Shown here: piece after piece, positions 16,852 through 25,889 of the stretch
Layout: each line of letters begins with the position of its first letter
Numbering within the stretch: the first letter of the stretch is position 1
Assembly: GCA_036563875.1 (NCBI GenBank)
Contig: DATCLO010000110.1
Coordinates: 1 to 64,000, forward strand
Direction of reading: 5' to 3'
Source: ZC4RG29 sp036563875
GTDB lineage: Bacteria; Bacteroidota; Bacteroidia; Cytophagales; Cyclobacteriaceae
DNA length: 64,000 nucleotides
Position numbers and translations under genes: made by a program
Notes under the pieces: generated by a model
Told to the model about the DNA's origin: nothing
The model's input: only the letters and a program-made list of their open reading frames with translations
Database searches by the model: none

Positions 16852-17823
16852 CTAGGACCTCTCGACTCTTCCCGCGACGATATACATGAGGCTGCCGCCT
16901 GCTGAGATGAAGCGTTGCGCTTTCAGATCCCGAAGCAATTCCTCCTTGTGTATGAGCCAGTTTGCCCAGTAGGCGTTAAAGTCGGACTTCGTGCCGCCGC
17001 CTGCTTTAAAATAACGGAAGTTGGTGTCGTAGTCGAAGCCGCCTGTACCGGATTCCAGCCATTCGATGAGTTGGGATACGCGAACGCGTTTCTCGCGGGT
17101 GTCATAGGGAGGAATACACGAGAGCGCTTTGTCGGATATCCAGACGCGGATGTCTTTTAATCCTACCTGCTGGAAAAGGTCCGGCAAAGCATCGCCCAGC
17201 GAATTGTAGCCCAAGCCGAGTTTCCGTTTGCCGTTCTCGCAGCGAAGTCTTACTTCTACGACACGCAGGAGTTCGGGCACGCTAAATTCGGTCTGGCGGT
17301 AGTTGTCAAACATGAGGGATGTCACCAGGTTGTTCGGTTCGAAGGCAATTATCCACCCGCCATCACGCGTAATGCGCTTCATTTCATTCAGTACCTGGAT
17401 AGGGTCGTCAACGTGAATGAGCAGTGTTTGACAGAAAGAAAGATCCATGACACCGTCATCGAACGGAATCTCGTGCGCATCGCCTTCTATGAATTTGAAC
17501 GTCCTGCCGGACTCATCCTTACGAGCACGCTGGGCAGCTTTACGTATGTGGGTGCGTTCGGCGTCAAGTCCGTGGAGCACAGCATCAGGAGAAAAGTAAG
17601 GCGCGAGTGCGAACGACATCGAGCCTGTGCCGCATCCGATGTCGGCTATGTTACGACAAGTTGAAAAATCGAGGCGGCGTGCTGTGAGTTCAAGAAAGTC
17701 TTCGTTCCACCAATATTCTCTCCCTTCAGTGAGAACATCAACGGAGTGAGCGTCTGAGTGACGGCTATTTTGATTTTGCTGGCTGTACCTTCCCTTTCCT
17801 GACTTCTCCAATGTAATGGACAC
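16852..17823 (-). CDS. SAM-dependent methyltransferase (class I)
   Basis: A protein of roughly 320 residues with the Rossmann methyltransferase motif I NIADIGCGTGSMSFALAPYF, an acidic ribose contact at the end of strand 2 (HGLDAE), KFIEGDAHEIPFDDGVMDLS (motifs II/post-I) and ALLIHVDD-like FCQTLLIHVDDP. The C-terminal third is specific to its subgroup. The target molecule is unknown. The start is uncertain: the frame is open to 17922 but no in-frame ATG precedes motif I, and the upstream part overlaps the small gene at 17765. I give the GTG at 17823; a TTG at 17811 is equally possible. Either implies overlap with, and probable translational coupling to, the small gene. Confidence 0.75.
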   Translation of the reverse strand: MSITLEKSGKGRYSQQNQNSRHSDAHSVDVLTEGREYWWNEDFLELTARRLDFSTCRNIADIGCGTGSMSFALAPYFSPDAVLHGLDAERTHIRKAAQRARKDESGRTFKFIEGDAHEIPFDDGVMDLSFCQTLLIHVDDPIQVLNEMKRITRDGGWIIAFEPNNLVTSLMFDNYRQTEFSVPELLRVVEVRLRCENGKRKLGLGYNSLGDALPDLFQQVGLKDIRVWISDKALSCIPPYDTREKRVRVSQLIEWLESGTGGFDYDTNFRYFKAGGGTKSDFNAYWANWLIHKEELLRDLKAQRFISAGGSLMYIVAGRVERS

Positions 17824-17971
17824 TATAGGCGTTTTCGTATTGTTTGATAGCGCGTTGAATTTCCGCGTAGGTATCTCTTCTGATCTTGATGCCCTTGGGC
17901 GCTCCCTTCTGGCGGACTTCAATGTAAAAGCCGCTTCTCAACTTGACTTCTTTTGTTGCTGGCCTTGCCAT
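17765..17971 (-). CDS. Small basic conserved protein of unknown function
   Basis: A 68-residue, lysine- and arginine-rich protein: MARPATKEVKLRSGFYIEV, then a central helix DTYAEIQRAIKQYENAY and a basic tail KGKVQPAKSK. I recognise it as the kind of short conserved protein seen in Bacteroidota genomes, without known function. A start ATG is clear at 17971 and composition is protein-like, unlike the shadow frames around it. It overlaps the 5' end of the methyltransferase gene by up to ~60 nt. A nucleic-acid-binding role would fit the charge but is only a guess. Confidence 0.65.
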   Translation of the reverse strand: MARPATKEVKLRSGFYIEVRQKGAPKGIKIRRDTYAEIQRAIKQYENAYSVHYIGEVRKGKVQPAKSK

Positions 17972-18318
17972 GATATTACAATTGTTAAAATGAACACTTC
18001 GGCGTGAACCGGGTGATTCCTGATGGAAACTTCAAACAATCAAAATGCTGTTCGGAAGGGAGTCAACTGATTCGAAGTGAGATTTCCATTAAGCTTGCGA
18101 AGGTAAGCAAAATATGTCAAAATACCCCCTCTACTATCATCTCCCTGAGCTTAAGCCCCAATTCCTACCAATTATGGCATTTTGACCTTCCTCTTCCGGA
18201 TCACGACGATAGAACAGCTATGCAGTCGTGAGGGTTCCGCATCAGGGAAAAAAATCCCCTTTTCATTGTTTTCGACTTAAAAACTGCTCCTATTTTGGTC
18301 ATTCAGGCCGGAATTTCT
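17972..18318. other. Intergenic region between divergent genes
   Basis: About 350 nt between the small basic protein gene (minus) and the GNAT gene (plus). I see no tRNA cloverleaf, no convincing ORF and no member of the repeat families. A short GGGA/TCCC stem with a T-run occurs near 18245-18265. It presumably holds both divergent promoters, but no clear TAnnTTTG box stands out. Confidence 0.4.
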
Positions 18319-18810
18319 GTGGACATACAATTTCAACCGATTTCGGAACGAGACCTCGATGAGGTGAAGGCGATATACGACTGGTTTATCGCCAACTCCA
18401 CCGCCACGTTTCACACCGAACCCATCACGCACGAGCAGCTAAAAACCTTCCTGTATGTAGGCGATCCTGTGTATCGCTCGTATCTCATCCGGCATAGCGG
18501 TGCGGTAGCCGGTTATTGCTTCCTTACGAAATACAAGGACCGACCCGCTTACCGGCGCTGTGCAGAGATCACGATCTATCTGCGACCGGAATTTCAAGGA
18601 AAAGGCATCGGCTCCGCAGCCCTGAAGCGGCTCATCGAGGATGCCAAAGCGAATGATTTCAAGACACTGCTTGCCATCATCACCGGCGGCAATGATGCTA
18701 GCATCGCGCTTTTTGTAAAAGCCGGGTTTGCCAAGTGCGCCCACTTCAAAGGTGTGGGCGAGAAGTTCAACCAGGTTCTCGACGTTGTCGGCTACCAACT
18801 CGAATTGTAG
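18319..18810 (+). CDS. GNAT N-acetyltransferase, phosphinothricin-acetyltransferase-like
   Basis: A 163-residue GNAT-fold protein. It opens with IQFQPISERDLDEVKAIYDW and contains the family-typical NSTATFHTEPIT stretch, an acetyl-CoA pyrophosphate loop RPEFQGKGIGSAALKRLI, and NDASIALFVKAGF before the last strands. These features match the Pat/YncA group that acetylates small amino-compound substrates such as methionine derivatives or phosphinothricin. The true substrate is unknown. I chose the GTG at 18319 because homologues start just before the first strand; a TTG lies in frame at 18295. It stands alone, facing the Gfo/Idh/MocA gene whose end is 12 nt away. Confidence 0.85.
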   Translation: MDIQFQPISERDLDEVKAIYDWFIANSTATFHTEPITHEQLKTFLYVGDPVYRSYLIRHSGAVAGYCFLTKYKDRPAYRRCAEITIYLRPEFQGKGIGSAALKRLIEDAKANDFKTLLAIITGGNDASIALFVKAGFAKCAHFKGVGEKFNQVLDVVGYQLEL

Positions 18811-18822
18811 CCACCCATTCAA

Positions 18823-19905
18823 TCAACGATTTAACCAAAGGTCTACAGGCTTCCTGACTTTAGGTGTGAACGGAAGTTCTATCCTTTTGCCCTGCCCTGC
18901 CGAAGCGTACGCTGCATAAATAACCTCCAGCACATCACGCCCTAATTCGCCTGTTACCAGTGGCTGTTTGTCGTCACGGACACATTCAATAAAATGTTGC
19001 AACTCGTGCGGATATCCCTGGTTGAAAGCCTCTTCGAAAATTGGGAAGCTCCAGCCTTTTGTAGTGTCAGCCTTCTCCATTGCATAGCCGTACCCATCGC
19101 GACTATAAGCCAAAGCAGCGTTTCCCATAAACAAGTCGGCATAGATTACGCCGCCGGTACCATATACCTCACTCCGATCGTCCATGCCTCCATGTTTTGC
19201 CCAGCTGTTTTCAGCAACACAGGTTACACCGTTGTCGTACTCCACAATCACTATTGAGTTGTCCTCTCCTTTGGTACGGCCCTTGTGAAATACCGTCGCC
19301 ATGCTTGCAAACACACTCTTTGGTTTGGCGCTTCCCAGCATCCAGCTAAACCAACCAAACGCATGACATCCCATATCCATGAGGACACCTCCGCCGGCGA
19401 GGTTGATGTCATAAAACCAATCCGAATGCGGTCCCGAATGCTTCTCACCCTGTTTCAACATGTAGATGTCGCCTACGGCTCCTTCTTTCACCATGGTGCG
19501 AACGCGCTCATACTTGGGAGCAAAGCACAGTTCTTCCGCATACATCAGCTTCACACCCGCGTCACGGCATGCTGCAATCATCGCATCCGCTTCCTCAAGC
19601 GTTATCGCTAAAGGCTTTTCAATGATGACATGCTTTCCTGCCTTTGCAGCTTTAAGCGTTGCCTCGCAGTGAAGGTAGTTGGGAAGACAAATGTCGACCA
19701 CATCGCAGCCTGATTCGGAGATCGCGCTATCCAGATCTGAAAAGTGTTGCGGAATCCCATGCTTCTCTGCAAACTCTTTTGCCCGCTCCGGCCTTCGCGA
19801 GTAAACGGCTACTACTTCAGCATCGGGAACGAAACGTTGGTAAGACTCGAGATGGATGTCAGTGATGAAGCCTGAACCCAGGATAAGGACTTTGGTTTTT
19901 GACAT
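18823..19905 (-). CDS. Gfo/Idh/MocA family oxidoreductase (cytoplasmic)
   Basis: A 360-residue NAD(P)-dependent dehydrogenase. The Rossmann start TKVLILGSGFITDIHLESYQ, the DVVDICLPNYLHCEATLKAAKAGKH segment and HVIIEKPLAI (the conserved E-K-P) are diagnostic; the C-terminal domain contains GGGVLMDMGCHAFGW, with the usual catalytic-region Asp and His. It has no export signal. Members oxidise or reduce sugars, inositols and keto-glycosides. I chose the ATG at 19905: the frame extends upstream only because it reads through a tandem ACATCAAC repeat, giving the artefactual THQHINTLTHHQH. The downstream neighbour, GMC oxidoreductase gene 20036, is on the same strand upstream of it. Confidence 0.88.
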   Translation of the reverse strand: MSKTKVLILGSGFITDIHLESYQRFVPDAEVVAVYSRRPERAKEFAEKHGIPQHFSDLDSAISESGCDVVDICLPNYLHCEATLKAAKAGKHVIIEKPLAITLEEADAMIAACRDAGVKLMYAEELCFAPKYERVRTMVKEGAVGDIYMLKQGEKHSGPHSDWFYDINLAGGGVLMDMGCHAFGWFSWMLGSAKPKSVFASMATVFHKGRTKGEDNSIVIVEYDNGVTCVAENSWAKHGGMDDRSEVYGTGGVIYADLFMGNAALAYSRDGYGYAMEKADTTKGWSFPIFEEAFNQGYPHELQHFIECVRDDKQPLVTGELGRDVLEVIYAAYASAGQGKRIELPFTPKVRKPVDLWLNR

Positions 19906-20010
19906 GTGTTGATGGTGTGTTAATGTGTTGATGTGTTGATGTGTTGATGTTGCGGTATCTACCACGTATGTCATTAGTTATAAAGTGAGTACGAACTTAG
20001 TTCGTGTCTT
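19906..20010 (-). repeat. ACATCAAC leader repeat before the Gfo/Idh/MocA gene
   Basis: Read on the minus strand: GTACTCACTTTATAAC, a variable stretch, ATACCGCAAC, then about five ACATCAAC/ACATTAAC units ending directly at the ATG at 19905. A closely similar arrangement occurs before the mutarotase gene (52989-53060), in part before the thiolase gene (60058-60088), and in the two long repeats at 2464 and 3282. Confidence 0.75.
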
Positions 20011-20035
20011 TTTTTAACGGTGTCTGCGGTTACAG

Positions 20036-21766
20036 TCATAGATTTCTTCGCTTCATTTCTCGCACCGCGTAGTCCGCGGCACGGGCGGTTAGTGCCATGT
20101 AGAGCACGGATGGGCTTTGGTTGCCGGTGCTGGTCATGCAGGCACCGTCGGTAACGAATACATTCCTGCAATGGTGCATCTGGTTCCATTGGTTGAGAAG
20201 TGACGTCTTTGGGTCGCGGCCCATTCTGACACCACCCATCTCGTGAATATCACGACCCGGAGCCCAATGATTGTCGCGCTGCTCTATATCCTTGCAGCCC
20301 GCAGCTTCCAGCATTTCCGCAGCCTGTGTGAGAAAGTCTTTCAAAAGTTTTTCATCGTTATCGTCATAATCCACTTCTGTCACGAGAAGCGGAATACCCC
20401 ACTGATCGGTTTTGTCTTTGCTAAGCGTCACCTTGTTCGTCTCCTTTGGTACAGTCTCACCCTGCATGTACATGTAAACGCCCCATTCGCCGGGTTCGGT
20501 GAGTGCCTCCTTGTATGCAGCGCCTATGGATGGTGTCACATGACTGCCGTCGCTGCGTGTACGGAAGGCTCCCATGAAAGCCATGTATCCACCAACGAAA
20601 TCCATTTCCTGTTTCCCAAGATTCCGGAAGTTGGCGAGCATGGGCTCGGCAGGCGTTCGTCCATAATAGTACTTGTCGTCCGGACCGTCAAACCTGGCGC
20701 CGACGGAACCGCGATAGTTGTGAAACATAACATACTTGCCCAGCAATCCGTTGTCATTGCCCAGGCCCTCCGGGAAACGATCAGACTTTGAATTGAGCAG
20801 GATCAGCGTGCTGTTAAGAGCAGAGGCATTTACAAATATGATCCGTGCGAAAAACTCCGTCGCAACTCCGGTTTGTGTATCGATGACACGTACACCCGTA
20901 GCCCGCCTGGCTTCAGCATCATATATTATGGAGTGGACTACCGAAAAGGGCCGCACCGTAAGGTTTCCCGTCCGTTGCGCCCAGGGCAAGGTCGAAGACA
21001 CAGAACTGAAATAGGCACCGTACGGACATCCTCGCATGCACATATTGCGGGCCTGGCAGCGAGCCCTCCCCTGTTGAATGTGTATGTCTCCTGGCTCGGT
21101 TAGTTGTGCCCACCGCCCAGGTATCATATAGCGGTCAGGAAAGTGTTCGCGAATCCGTTGTTGAAGTGTCTTCTCAACACAATTTAACTCGAACGGAGGA
21201 AGGTAGTCGCCATCGGGCATGGCCTCGAGTCCTTCACGTCCACCACATATCCCAACAAATCTTTCGACATGTGAGTACCACGGGGCAATGTCGTTGTAAC
21301 GAATGGGCCAGTCTATACCGTACCCTACGCGAGCCGGCGCTGTGAATTCATGATTGCTCCAGCGTTGACAGGCGCGGCCCCAGATGATCGACTTTCCACC
21401 AACCTGGTATCCTCTGATCCAGTCGAAGGGTTTTTCCTGAACATAAGGATGATCGTCATCTTCGATAAAGAAGTGCGCAGTGTCTTCGCCAAATCCCGCG
21501 GCGCGTGTTATCAGGGGATTCTTTTCGACAAACTCGCGCGTCATCCGACCGCGATGCGGGAATTCCCAGGGGTGAAGATTCATCGTGGGATAATCCTTGA
21601 TATGCTCAACATTTCGGCCGCGTTCAAGTACGAGCGTTCTGGCGCCTTTCTCGCAAAGTTCTTTGGCTGCCCAACCTCCGCTAATACCCGAGCCTATGAC
21701 GATGGCGTCGTAGGTGTGCGCGTCCTTTCCGCTGCTGTTGATGTTTCGTGATGAATCTTCCTGCAT
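20036..21766 (-). CDS. GMC family FAD sugar oxidoreductase, paralogue 1
   Basis: A 576-residue flavoprotein. The FAD-binding start is DAIVIGSGISGGWAAKELCE with LVLERGRNVEHIKDY as the second contact; the C-terminus carries the catalytic region IHEMGGVRMGRDPKT and the closing GACMTSTGNQSPSVLYMAL. Cys237, Cys243 and Cys247 form C-x5-C-x3-C-P, the spacing of the 3Fe-4S ligands in bacterial FAD glucose dehydrogenases, so electron transfer to a membrane cytochrome is predicted. It has no signal peptide; relatives are exported bound to a Tat-carrying small subunit. It follows pncA by 14 nt, ATG at 21766 (a TTG at 21784 is possible). Substrate is probably a sugar, glycoside or polyol. Confidence 0.88.
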   Translation of the reverse strand: MQEDSSRNINSSGKDAHTYDAIVIGSGISGGWAAKELCEKGARTLVLERGRNVEHIKDYPTMNLHPWEFPHRGRMTREFVEKNPLITRAAGFGEDTAHFFIEDDDHPYVQEKPFDWIRGYQVGGKSIIWGRACQRWSNHEFTAPARVGYGIDWPIRYNDIAPWYSHVERFVGICGGREGLEAMPDGDYLPPFELNCVEKTLQQRIREHFPDRYMIPGRWAQLTEPGDIHIQQGRARCQARNMCMRGCPYGAYFSSVSSTLPWAQRTGNLTVRPFSVVHSIIYDAEARRATGVRVIDTQTGVATEFFARIIFVNASALNSTLILLNSKSDRFPEGLGNDNGLLGKYVMFHNYRGSVGARFDGPDDKYYYGRTPAEPMLANFRNLGKQEMDFVGGYMAFMGAFRTRSDGSHVTPSIGAAYKEALTEPGEWGVYMYMQGETVPKETNKVTLSKDKTDQWGIPLLVTEVDYDDNDEKLLKDFLTQAAEMLEAAGCKDIEQRDNHWAPGRDIHEMGGVRMGRDPKTSLLNQWNQMHHCRNVFVTDGACMTSTGNQSPSVLYMALTARAADYAVREMKRRNL

Positions 21767-21780
21767 GTCCACTCGCCCTG

Positions 21781-22392
21781 TCAAGGCAACACGTTGCGTG
21801 ATTCGGTAATCACACCGCCATGACTTTTAAGATCCTCTGTCGCCTTTCTGAATCCATCTTCCGATATAGGTCTTGTGGCATCTGCGATGACGGTGCACGC
21901 AAAACCTTCCAGAAGTGCGTCACGGGCAGTGAAATATACGCAGTAATCGCCGGCGAGACCAACGACAAATACATCCGTCACGCCGCGATCACGAAGATAG
22001 CCTGCGAGACCCGTATTGTGTCGTCGACCATTGTCGTAAAAACCACTGTAGCTGTCGACCGACGGATCCATGCCTTTGCGAAAGATGGCGGCAACGCGTT
22101 TCATGTCGAGCGCATCGTGAAACGCGGCGCCGTGTGTACCCTGCACACAGTGGTCGGGCCACAACACTTGTTCCAGACCGTCGAGCGAAGTCGTTTCAAA
22201 AGGCTTGCGACCCGGATGATTGGATGCGAAGCTGAGGTGGTTTGGTGGGTGCCAATCCTGCGTCGCCACCACCAACTCAAACTGCTCCTGCAGTTTGTTG
22301 ACAAGTGGAATGATCTTCTCTCCTTCTTTTACTTCGAGATTGCCTCCCGTGGTAAAGTCGTATTGTATATCGACAAGAATCAAAGCCTTCAT
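21781..22392 (-). CDS. pncA: Nicotinamidase
   Basis: A 203-residue isochorismatase-fold amidohydrolase converting nicotinamide to nicotinate for NAD salvage. The catalytic triad is complete: Asp8 (LVDIQYDF), Lys106 (FRKGMD) and Cys151 (GLAGDYCVYFTA). Metal ligands Asp46, His48 (TQDWHPPNH) and His81 (WPDHCVQGT) are also in place. Its start codon overlaps the pncB stop by 4 nt (ATGA), showing a pncB-pncA operon in which the two enzymes carry out consecutive steps. The GMC oxidoreductase follows 14 nt downstream, an unusual third member. Confidence 0.96.
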   Translation of the reverse strand: MKALILVDIQYDFTTGGNLEVKEGEKIIPLVNKLQEQFELVVATQDWHPPNHLSFASNHPGRKPFETTSLDGLEQVLWPDHCVQGTHGAAFHDALDMKRVAAIFRKGMDPSVDSYSGFYDNGRRHNTGLAGYLRDRGVTDVFVVGLAGDYCVYFTARDALLEGFACTVIADATRPISEDGFRKATEDLKSHGGVITESRNVLP

Positions 22393-23810
22393 GCCATCGC
22401 TTGTTTCAGTTCCGTTCTCAGGCGTTCACGCAATTCGGCAAGTCCAGGGCTAAGTCCCACCTTGTACAGGTGAGGAAATTGAAAGCGTTTATACTCCGGA
22501 GGAAGCAATGCCAGACGTTGCCGGGCATAAGTTGCAATTTGTTCGAGGGGAATGGGTTCATCCGTCATCCGTCCGTTCTCCATCACCTTATGCAACAGCG
22601 GTTCGAGTCTATAGGTTTTCAGTGACATTGACTTTCCAGCCTCGAATGGATGAGACATTCCGGGAATATTTTGTTCGTCTGCCAGCGCTACAACATCTGC
22701 ACCTGCAAAAAGGTTGTCTCCATTGATCGCCCGATAGACTTGCTTGACGCCGGGTAAGGTGGTTTTGGAAAGAGATTCTGAAAGTTTAATGCGTGGCTTT
22801 TCCTGAAAGTAGCTGAGCTTGTATACGCCATCGAGGGCAGCGTCAGGTTTTCCCGTAACCAGGCTGGTGCCCACGCCGTAAATGTCGATAGGCGCTCCCT
22901 GATCGACGAGGCTTTTGATTACATACTCGTCAAGTTGATTTGAAGCTGCGATGCGTACGTACGACAAGCCGGCGTCGTCGAGCATGGCCCTTGCGCGCTT
23001 GGCCAGGTAAGCGAGGTCGCCACTGTCGAGACGGATAGCCACAAGCCGATGCCCGCGCGCTTCCATTTCGCGCGCCACGGTAATCGCGTTGGGCACGCCG
23101 CTTTCGAGTGTACTGTAAGTGTCGACAAGCAGAACACAATCATTTGGTCGGCTTTCGGCAAAGTAGCGGAATGCCGTCAGTTCGTCGCCAAAGCTCTGGA
23201 TCAGTGAATGCGCCATGGTTCCGGAAGCCGGAACACCGAACTGCATGGCAGCGGCAACGTTACTCGTGGAGTTAAAACCTCCGACAAGGCATGCGCGGGT
23301 TGCGTGCAAGCCACCAAGACCCTGAGCTCGCCTCAGGCCGAAGTCCATAAGTATGGCATCTCCCGCGACGTAGCGAATACGCGCGGCTTTTGTAGCCACA
23401 AGGGTCTGAAAGTTGAGCAGGTTCAGCAGTAGTGTTTCGACAAGCTGGGCGTCAAGAATGCTACCCTCGACGCGCAGAACAGGGGCAGTTGGAAACACCA
23501 CGTCGCCTTCCCGTGCAGAGTAGATGGTACCTCGGAAGTGCCAGTCGCGCAAGTGGTCAACATAATCAGGCGCGAACTTGTTACGCCTCAAAAAATCAAG
23601 ATCCTCCTCCGTAAACCTAAGTCCTTCGAGAATGTCAAGAAGGTCGCCAAGGCCAGCAAACAGCGCATAGCCTCCGCCGAACGGTAGCTTTCGAAAGAAG
23701 TAGTCGAAGACTGCACGGTCGTTATGATGGCCGGACTGAAAGTATACCTGCCCCATCGTAATCTGGTAGAGGTCGGTATAGCTTGCTGACAGGGCAGACT
23801 GAAGCGTCAT
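22389..23810 (-). CDS. pncB: Nicotinate phosphoribosyltransferase
   Basis: A 473-residue enzyme that joins nicotinate to PRPP to form nicotinate mononucleotide. Typical sequences are TDLYQITMGQVYFQSG at the N-terminus, FDYFFRKLPFGGGYALFAGL, LMDFGLRRAQG, GTMAHSLIQSFGDE with the active-site His, LVDTYSTLESGVPNAI, and IRLDSGDLAYLAKRARAMLD. The ATG at 23810 gives the family start; the frame runs upstream to 23885 without homology. First gene of the pncB-pncA-GMC transcription unit and divergent from rpiB, with about 150 nt between for both promoters. Confidence 0.95.
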   Translation of the reverse strand: MTLQSALSASYTDLYQITMGQVYFQSGHHNDRAVFDYFFRKLPFGGGYALFAGLGDLLDILEGLRFTEEDLDFLRRNKFAPDYVDHLRDWHFRGTIYSAREGDVVFPTAPVLRVEGSILDAQLVETLLLNLLNFQTLVATKAARIRYVAGDAILMDFGLRRAQGLGGLHATRACLVGGFNSTSNVAAAMQFGVPASGTMAHSLIQSFGDELTAFRYFAESRPNDCVLLVDTYSTLESGVPNAITVAREMEARGHRLVAIRLDSGDLAYLAKRARAMLDDAGLSYVRIAASNQLDEYVIKSLVDQGAPIDIYGVGTSLVTGKPDAALDGVYKLSYFQEKPRIKLSESLSKTTLPGVKQVYRAINGDNLFAGADVVALADEQNIPGMSHPFEAGKSMSLKTYRLEPLLHKVMENGRMTDEPIPLEQIATYARQRLALLPPEYKRFQFPHLYKVGLSPGLAELRERLRTELKQAMA

Positions 23811-23960
23811 CGTGCAATCGTTATTGCCGGTTACAATATAGCAATTCGGTGCAATCGGTATTCGGTACCGGACAGTCTGTGACAAGCGGTATGGGAATCG
23901 AACAAAACATTAATAAAAGTCACTCTAAATTATGATCTTAGCTGCGAAATTTGGCCGAAT

Positions 23961-24407
23961 ATGAAGATTGGAATTGCCGCAGATCACGGAGGCTATGCAC
24001 TTAAGGAATCTCTGGTGAGGTATCTTCGGTCGCGTAACTACGAAGTTAAAGACTTTGGTGCCTACAGCAGGGATGATCAGGATGACTATCCTGATTTTGT
24101 AGTGCCCCTTGCGCAGGCTGTTGCATCCGGAGAAGTGGACCGGGGCATAGCCGTATGCGGTAGTGGTGTCGGCGCGTCAATAGCTGCCAACAAAGTAAAG
24201 GGGGTGCGCGCTGCCTTGATCAGCGACCCTTTTTCCGCACGGCAGGGCGTAGAGGACGATGATATGAATCTGATTTGCCTTGGTGGACGCGTGATTGGCG
24301 AACGATTGGCGGAAGTGTTTGTTGATGGATTCCTTAATGCCGCATTTAGCGGAGCTGAGCGTCACAAACGCAGACTTGCGAAAGTAAAGAGCCTGGAAAA
24401 CAAATGA
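23961..24407 (+). CDS. rpiB: Ribose-5-phosphate isomerase B
   Basis: A 148-residue enzyme of the RpiB/LacAB fold interconverting ribose 5-phosphate and ribulose 5-phosphate. IGIAADHGGYALKESL contains the phosphate-contacting Asp-His, and AVCGSGVGASIAANKVKG carries the catalytic Cys66 and the anion hole. It is the first of four consecutive plus-strand genes covering the pentose phosphate pathway from glucose 6-phosphate to ribose 5-phosphate: rpiB, gnd, zwf, pgl, with gaps of 33 and 30 nt and a final overlap. The unit faces away from pncB-pncA. Confidence 0.95.
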   Translation: MKIGIAADHGGYALKESLVRYLRSRNYEVKDFGAYSRDDQDDYPDFVVPLAQAVASGEVDRGIAVCGSGVGASIAANKVKGVRAALISDPFSARQGVEDDDMNLICLGGRVIGERLAEVFVDGFLNAAFSGAERHKRRLAKVKSLENK

Positions 24408-24440
24408 AGCCTCTCATGACTGAGAAATTATCAACCCGCT

Positions 24441-25859
24441 ATGCAAGAGAAATATATTTTTGGCATGATCGGATTGGGCACTATGGGTCGAAACCTGTTG
24501 CTCAACATGGGCGATCATGGCTTTCGAGTTTGTGGATTCGATAGAGACCCTCAGAAGGTAACCCAACTCGAACGGGAATTCAACAACAACGAAGGCGTTC
24601 GCGGGTTCAATCACCTTTCTGAATTTGTCAGAGCACTTGACAGGCCCCGGGCCATTATGATGCTCGTGCCTGCAGGAGCACCGGTAGACGACGTGATCAA
24701 AGAGATTACACCCCTGCTCGATAAAGGCGATCTGCTTATTGACGGAGGCAATTCCCATTTCGTCGACACTGCCCGGAGGGCCAAAGAGCTACGCGAAAGT
24801 GGAATTCACTTTTTCGGAATGGGTATTTCCGGGGGTCAGGACGGCGCGCGAAACGGGCCGAGTATGATGCCCGGAGGAGATCCGGTAGCTTATCGCACCG
24901 TTCAGTCGCTGTTTGAAACCGTAGCGGCTAAAGTCGACCGCAAGCCTTGCGTGACTTACATCGGCCCGGGCGGTTCAGGTCATTTCGTAAAGATGGTTCA
25001 CAACGGCATTGAGTATGCCGTAATGCAAATTATCGCCGAAACATATGAGATGCTGCACAAAGGTCTCGGTCTTCAGGGCGATGAGATCCACGACATCTTT
25101 GCCGCATGGAACGAGGGACGGCTGCGTTCATATCTCATGGAAATAACCCGCGACATCCTCGCCTACCGTGAGCGCGGAACATTTCACCTTCTGCTGGAGG
25201 ACATTAAGGATGAAGCCAAGGCGAAAGGAACCGGAAAGTGGACATCGCAGGTGGCTATGGAGATTCAGGTTCCCATTCCCACCATTGACATCGCGGTATC
25301 CATGCGCGATCTGTCGAGCTACAAAAACCTGCGCATCGCATCGAGTGTACGCTACGCATCGCCCGCTGCCATTGGAGCAGACACGAAGCCTTTTCTCGTG
25401 GCACTTGAACAGGCGCTCTATTTTGCGACCATCATTGCATACGCCCAGGGCATGCACTTGCTGTCGCGTGCCTCGGAAGTATTTCATTACAACCTGAAGC
25501 TCGACAAGATTGCGCTGATCTGGAGAGGCGGGTGCATTATTCGGTCGGCATTCCTGGATGAAATCTTCAGGGCTTACCAACAAAACCCCGGACTGATTCA
25601 CCTCATGCTCGATCAAAAAGTCGCATCGCTGCTCAAGGGCAGTGAACAAAGCATGCGTACTGTCGTTTCAACCGCCACTGCATCCGGAGTTGCCATTCCT
25701 GCGTATACATCAGCACTAAGCTACTTTGATACCATCCGAAGTGAACACATGCCTACGAACCTGATTCAGGCACAACGCGATTACTTCGGGGCCCACACCT
25801 ATGAGCGCGTCGACAAGGAAGGAGTATTTCATACCGACTGGTTGCAAAGGGAACACTAA
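24441..25859 (+). CDS. gnd: 6-phosphogluconate dehydrogenase, decarboxylating
   Basis: A 472-residue full-length enzyme oxidising 6-phosphogluconate to ribulose 5-phosphate and CO2 with NADP or NAD. The Rossmann start IFGMIGLGTMGRNLLLNM, the substrate region DGGNSHFVDTARRAKEL, GMGISGGQDGARNGPSMMPGG and the catalytic GPGGSGHFVKMVHNGIEY (Lys and His) are intact, and the helical C-terminal domain includes IWRGGCIIRSAFL. Length matches the homodimeric long form. Operon position is second after rpiB, directly before zwf. Confidence 0.97.
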   Translation: MQEKYIFGMIGLGTMGRNLLLNMGDHGFRVCGFDRDPQKVTQLEREFNNNEGVRGFNHLSEFVRALDRPRAIMMLVPAGAPVDDVIKEITPLLDKGDLLIDGGNSHFVDTARRAKELRESGIHFFGMGISGGQDGARNGPSMMPGGDPVAYRTVQSLFETVAAKVDRKPCVTYIGPGGSGHFVKMVHNGIEYAVMQIIAETYEMLHKGLGLQGDEIHDIFAAWNEGRLRSYLMEITRDILAYRERGTFHLLLEDIKDEAKAKGTGKWTSQVAMEIQVPIPTIDIAVSMRDLSSYKNLRIASSVRYASPAAIGADTKPFLVALEQALYFATIIAYAQGMHLLSRASEVFHYNLKLDKIALIWRGGCIIRSAFLDEIFRAYQQNPGLIHLMLDQKVASLLKGSEQSMRTVVSTATASGVAIPAYTSALSYFDTIRSEHMPTNLIQAQRDYFGAHTYERVDKEGVFHTDWLQREH

Positions 25860-25889
25860 ACACCAGAGGTAACATTAAAACAAAGGGAC

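Noticed and set aside
17972..18318. tRNA or small RNA in the intergenic gap
   Set aside because: No cloverleaf, no strong stems except a 4-bp one, and no repeat-family element.
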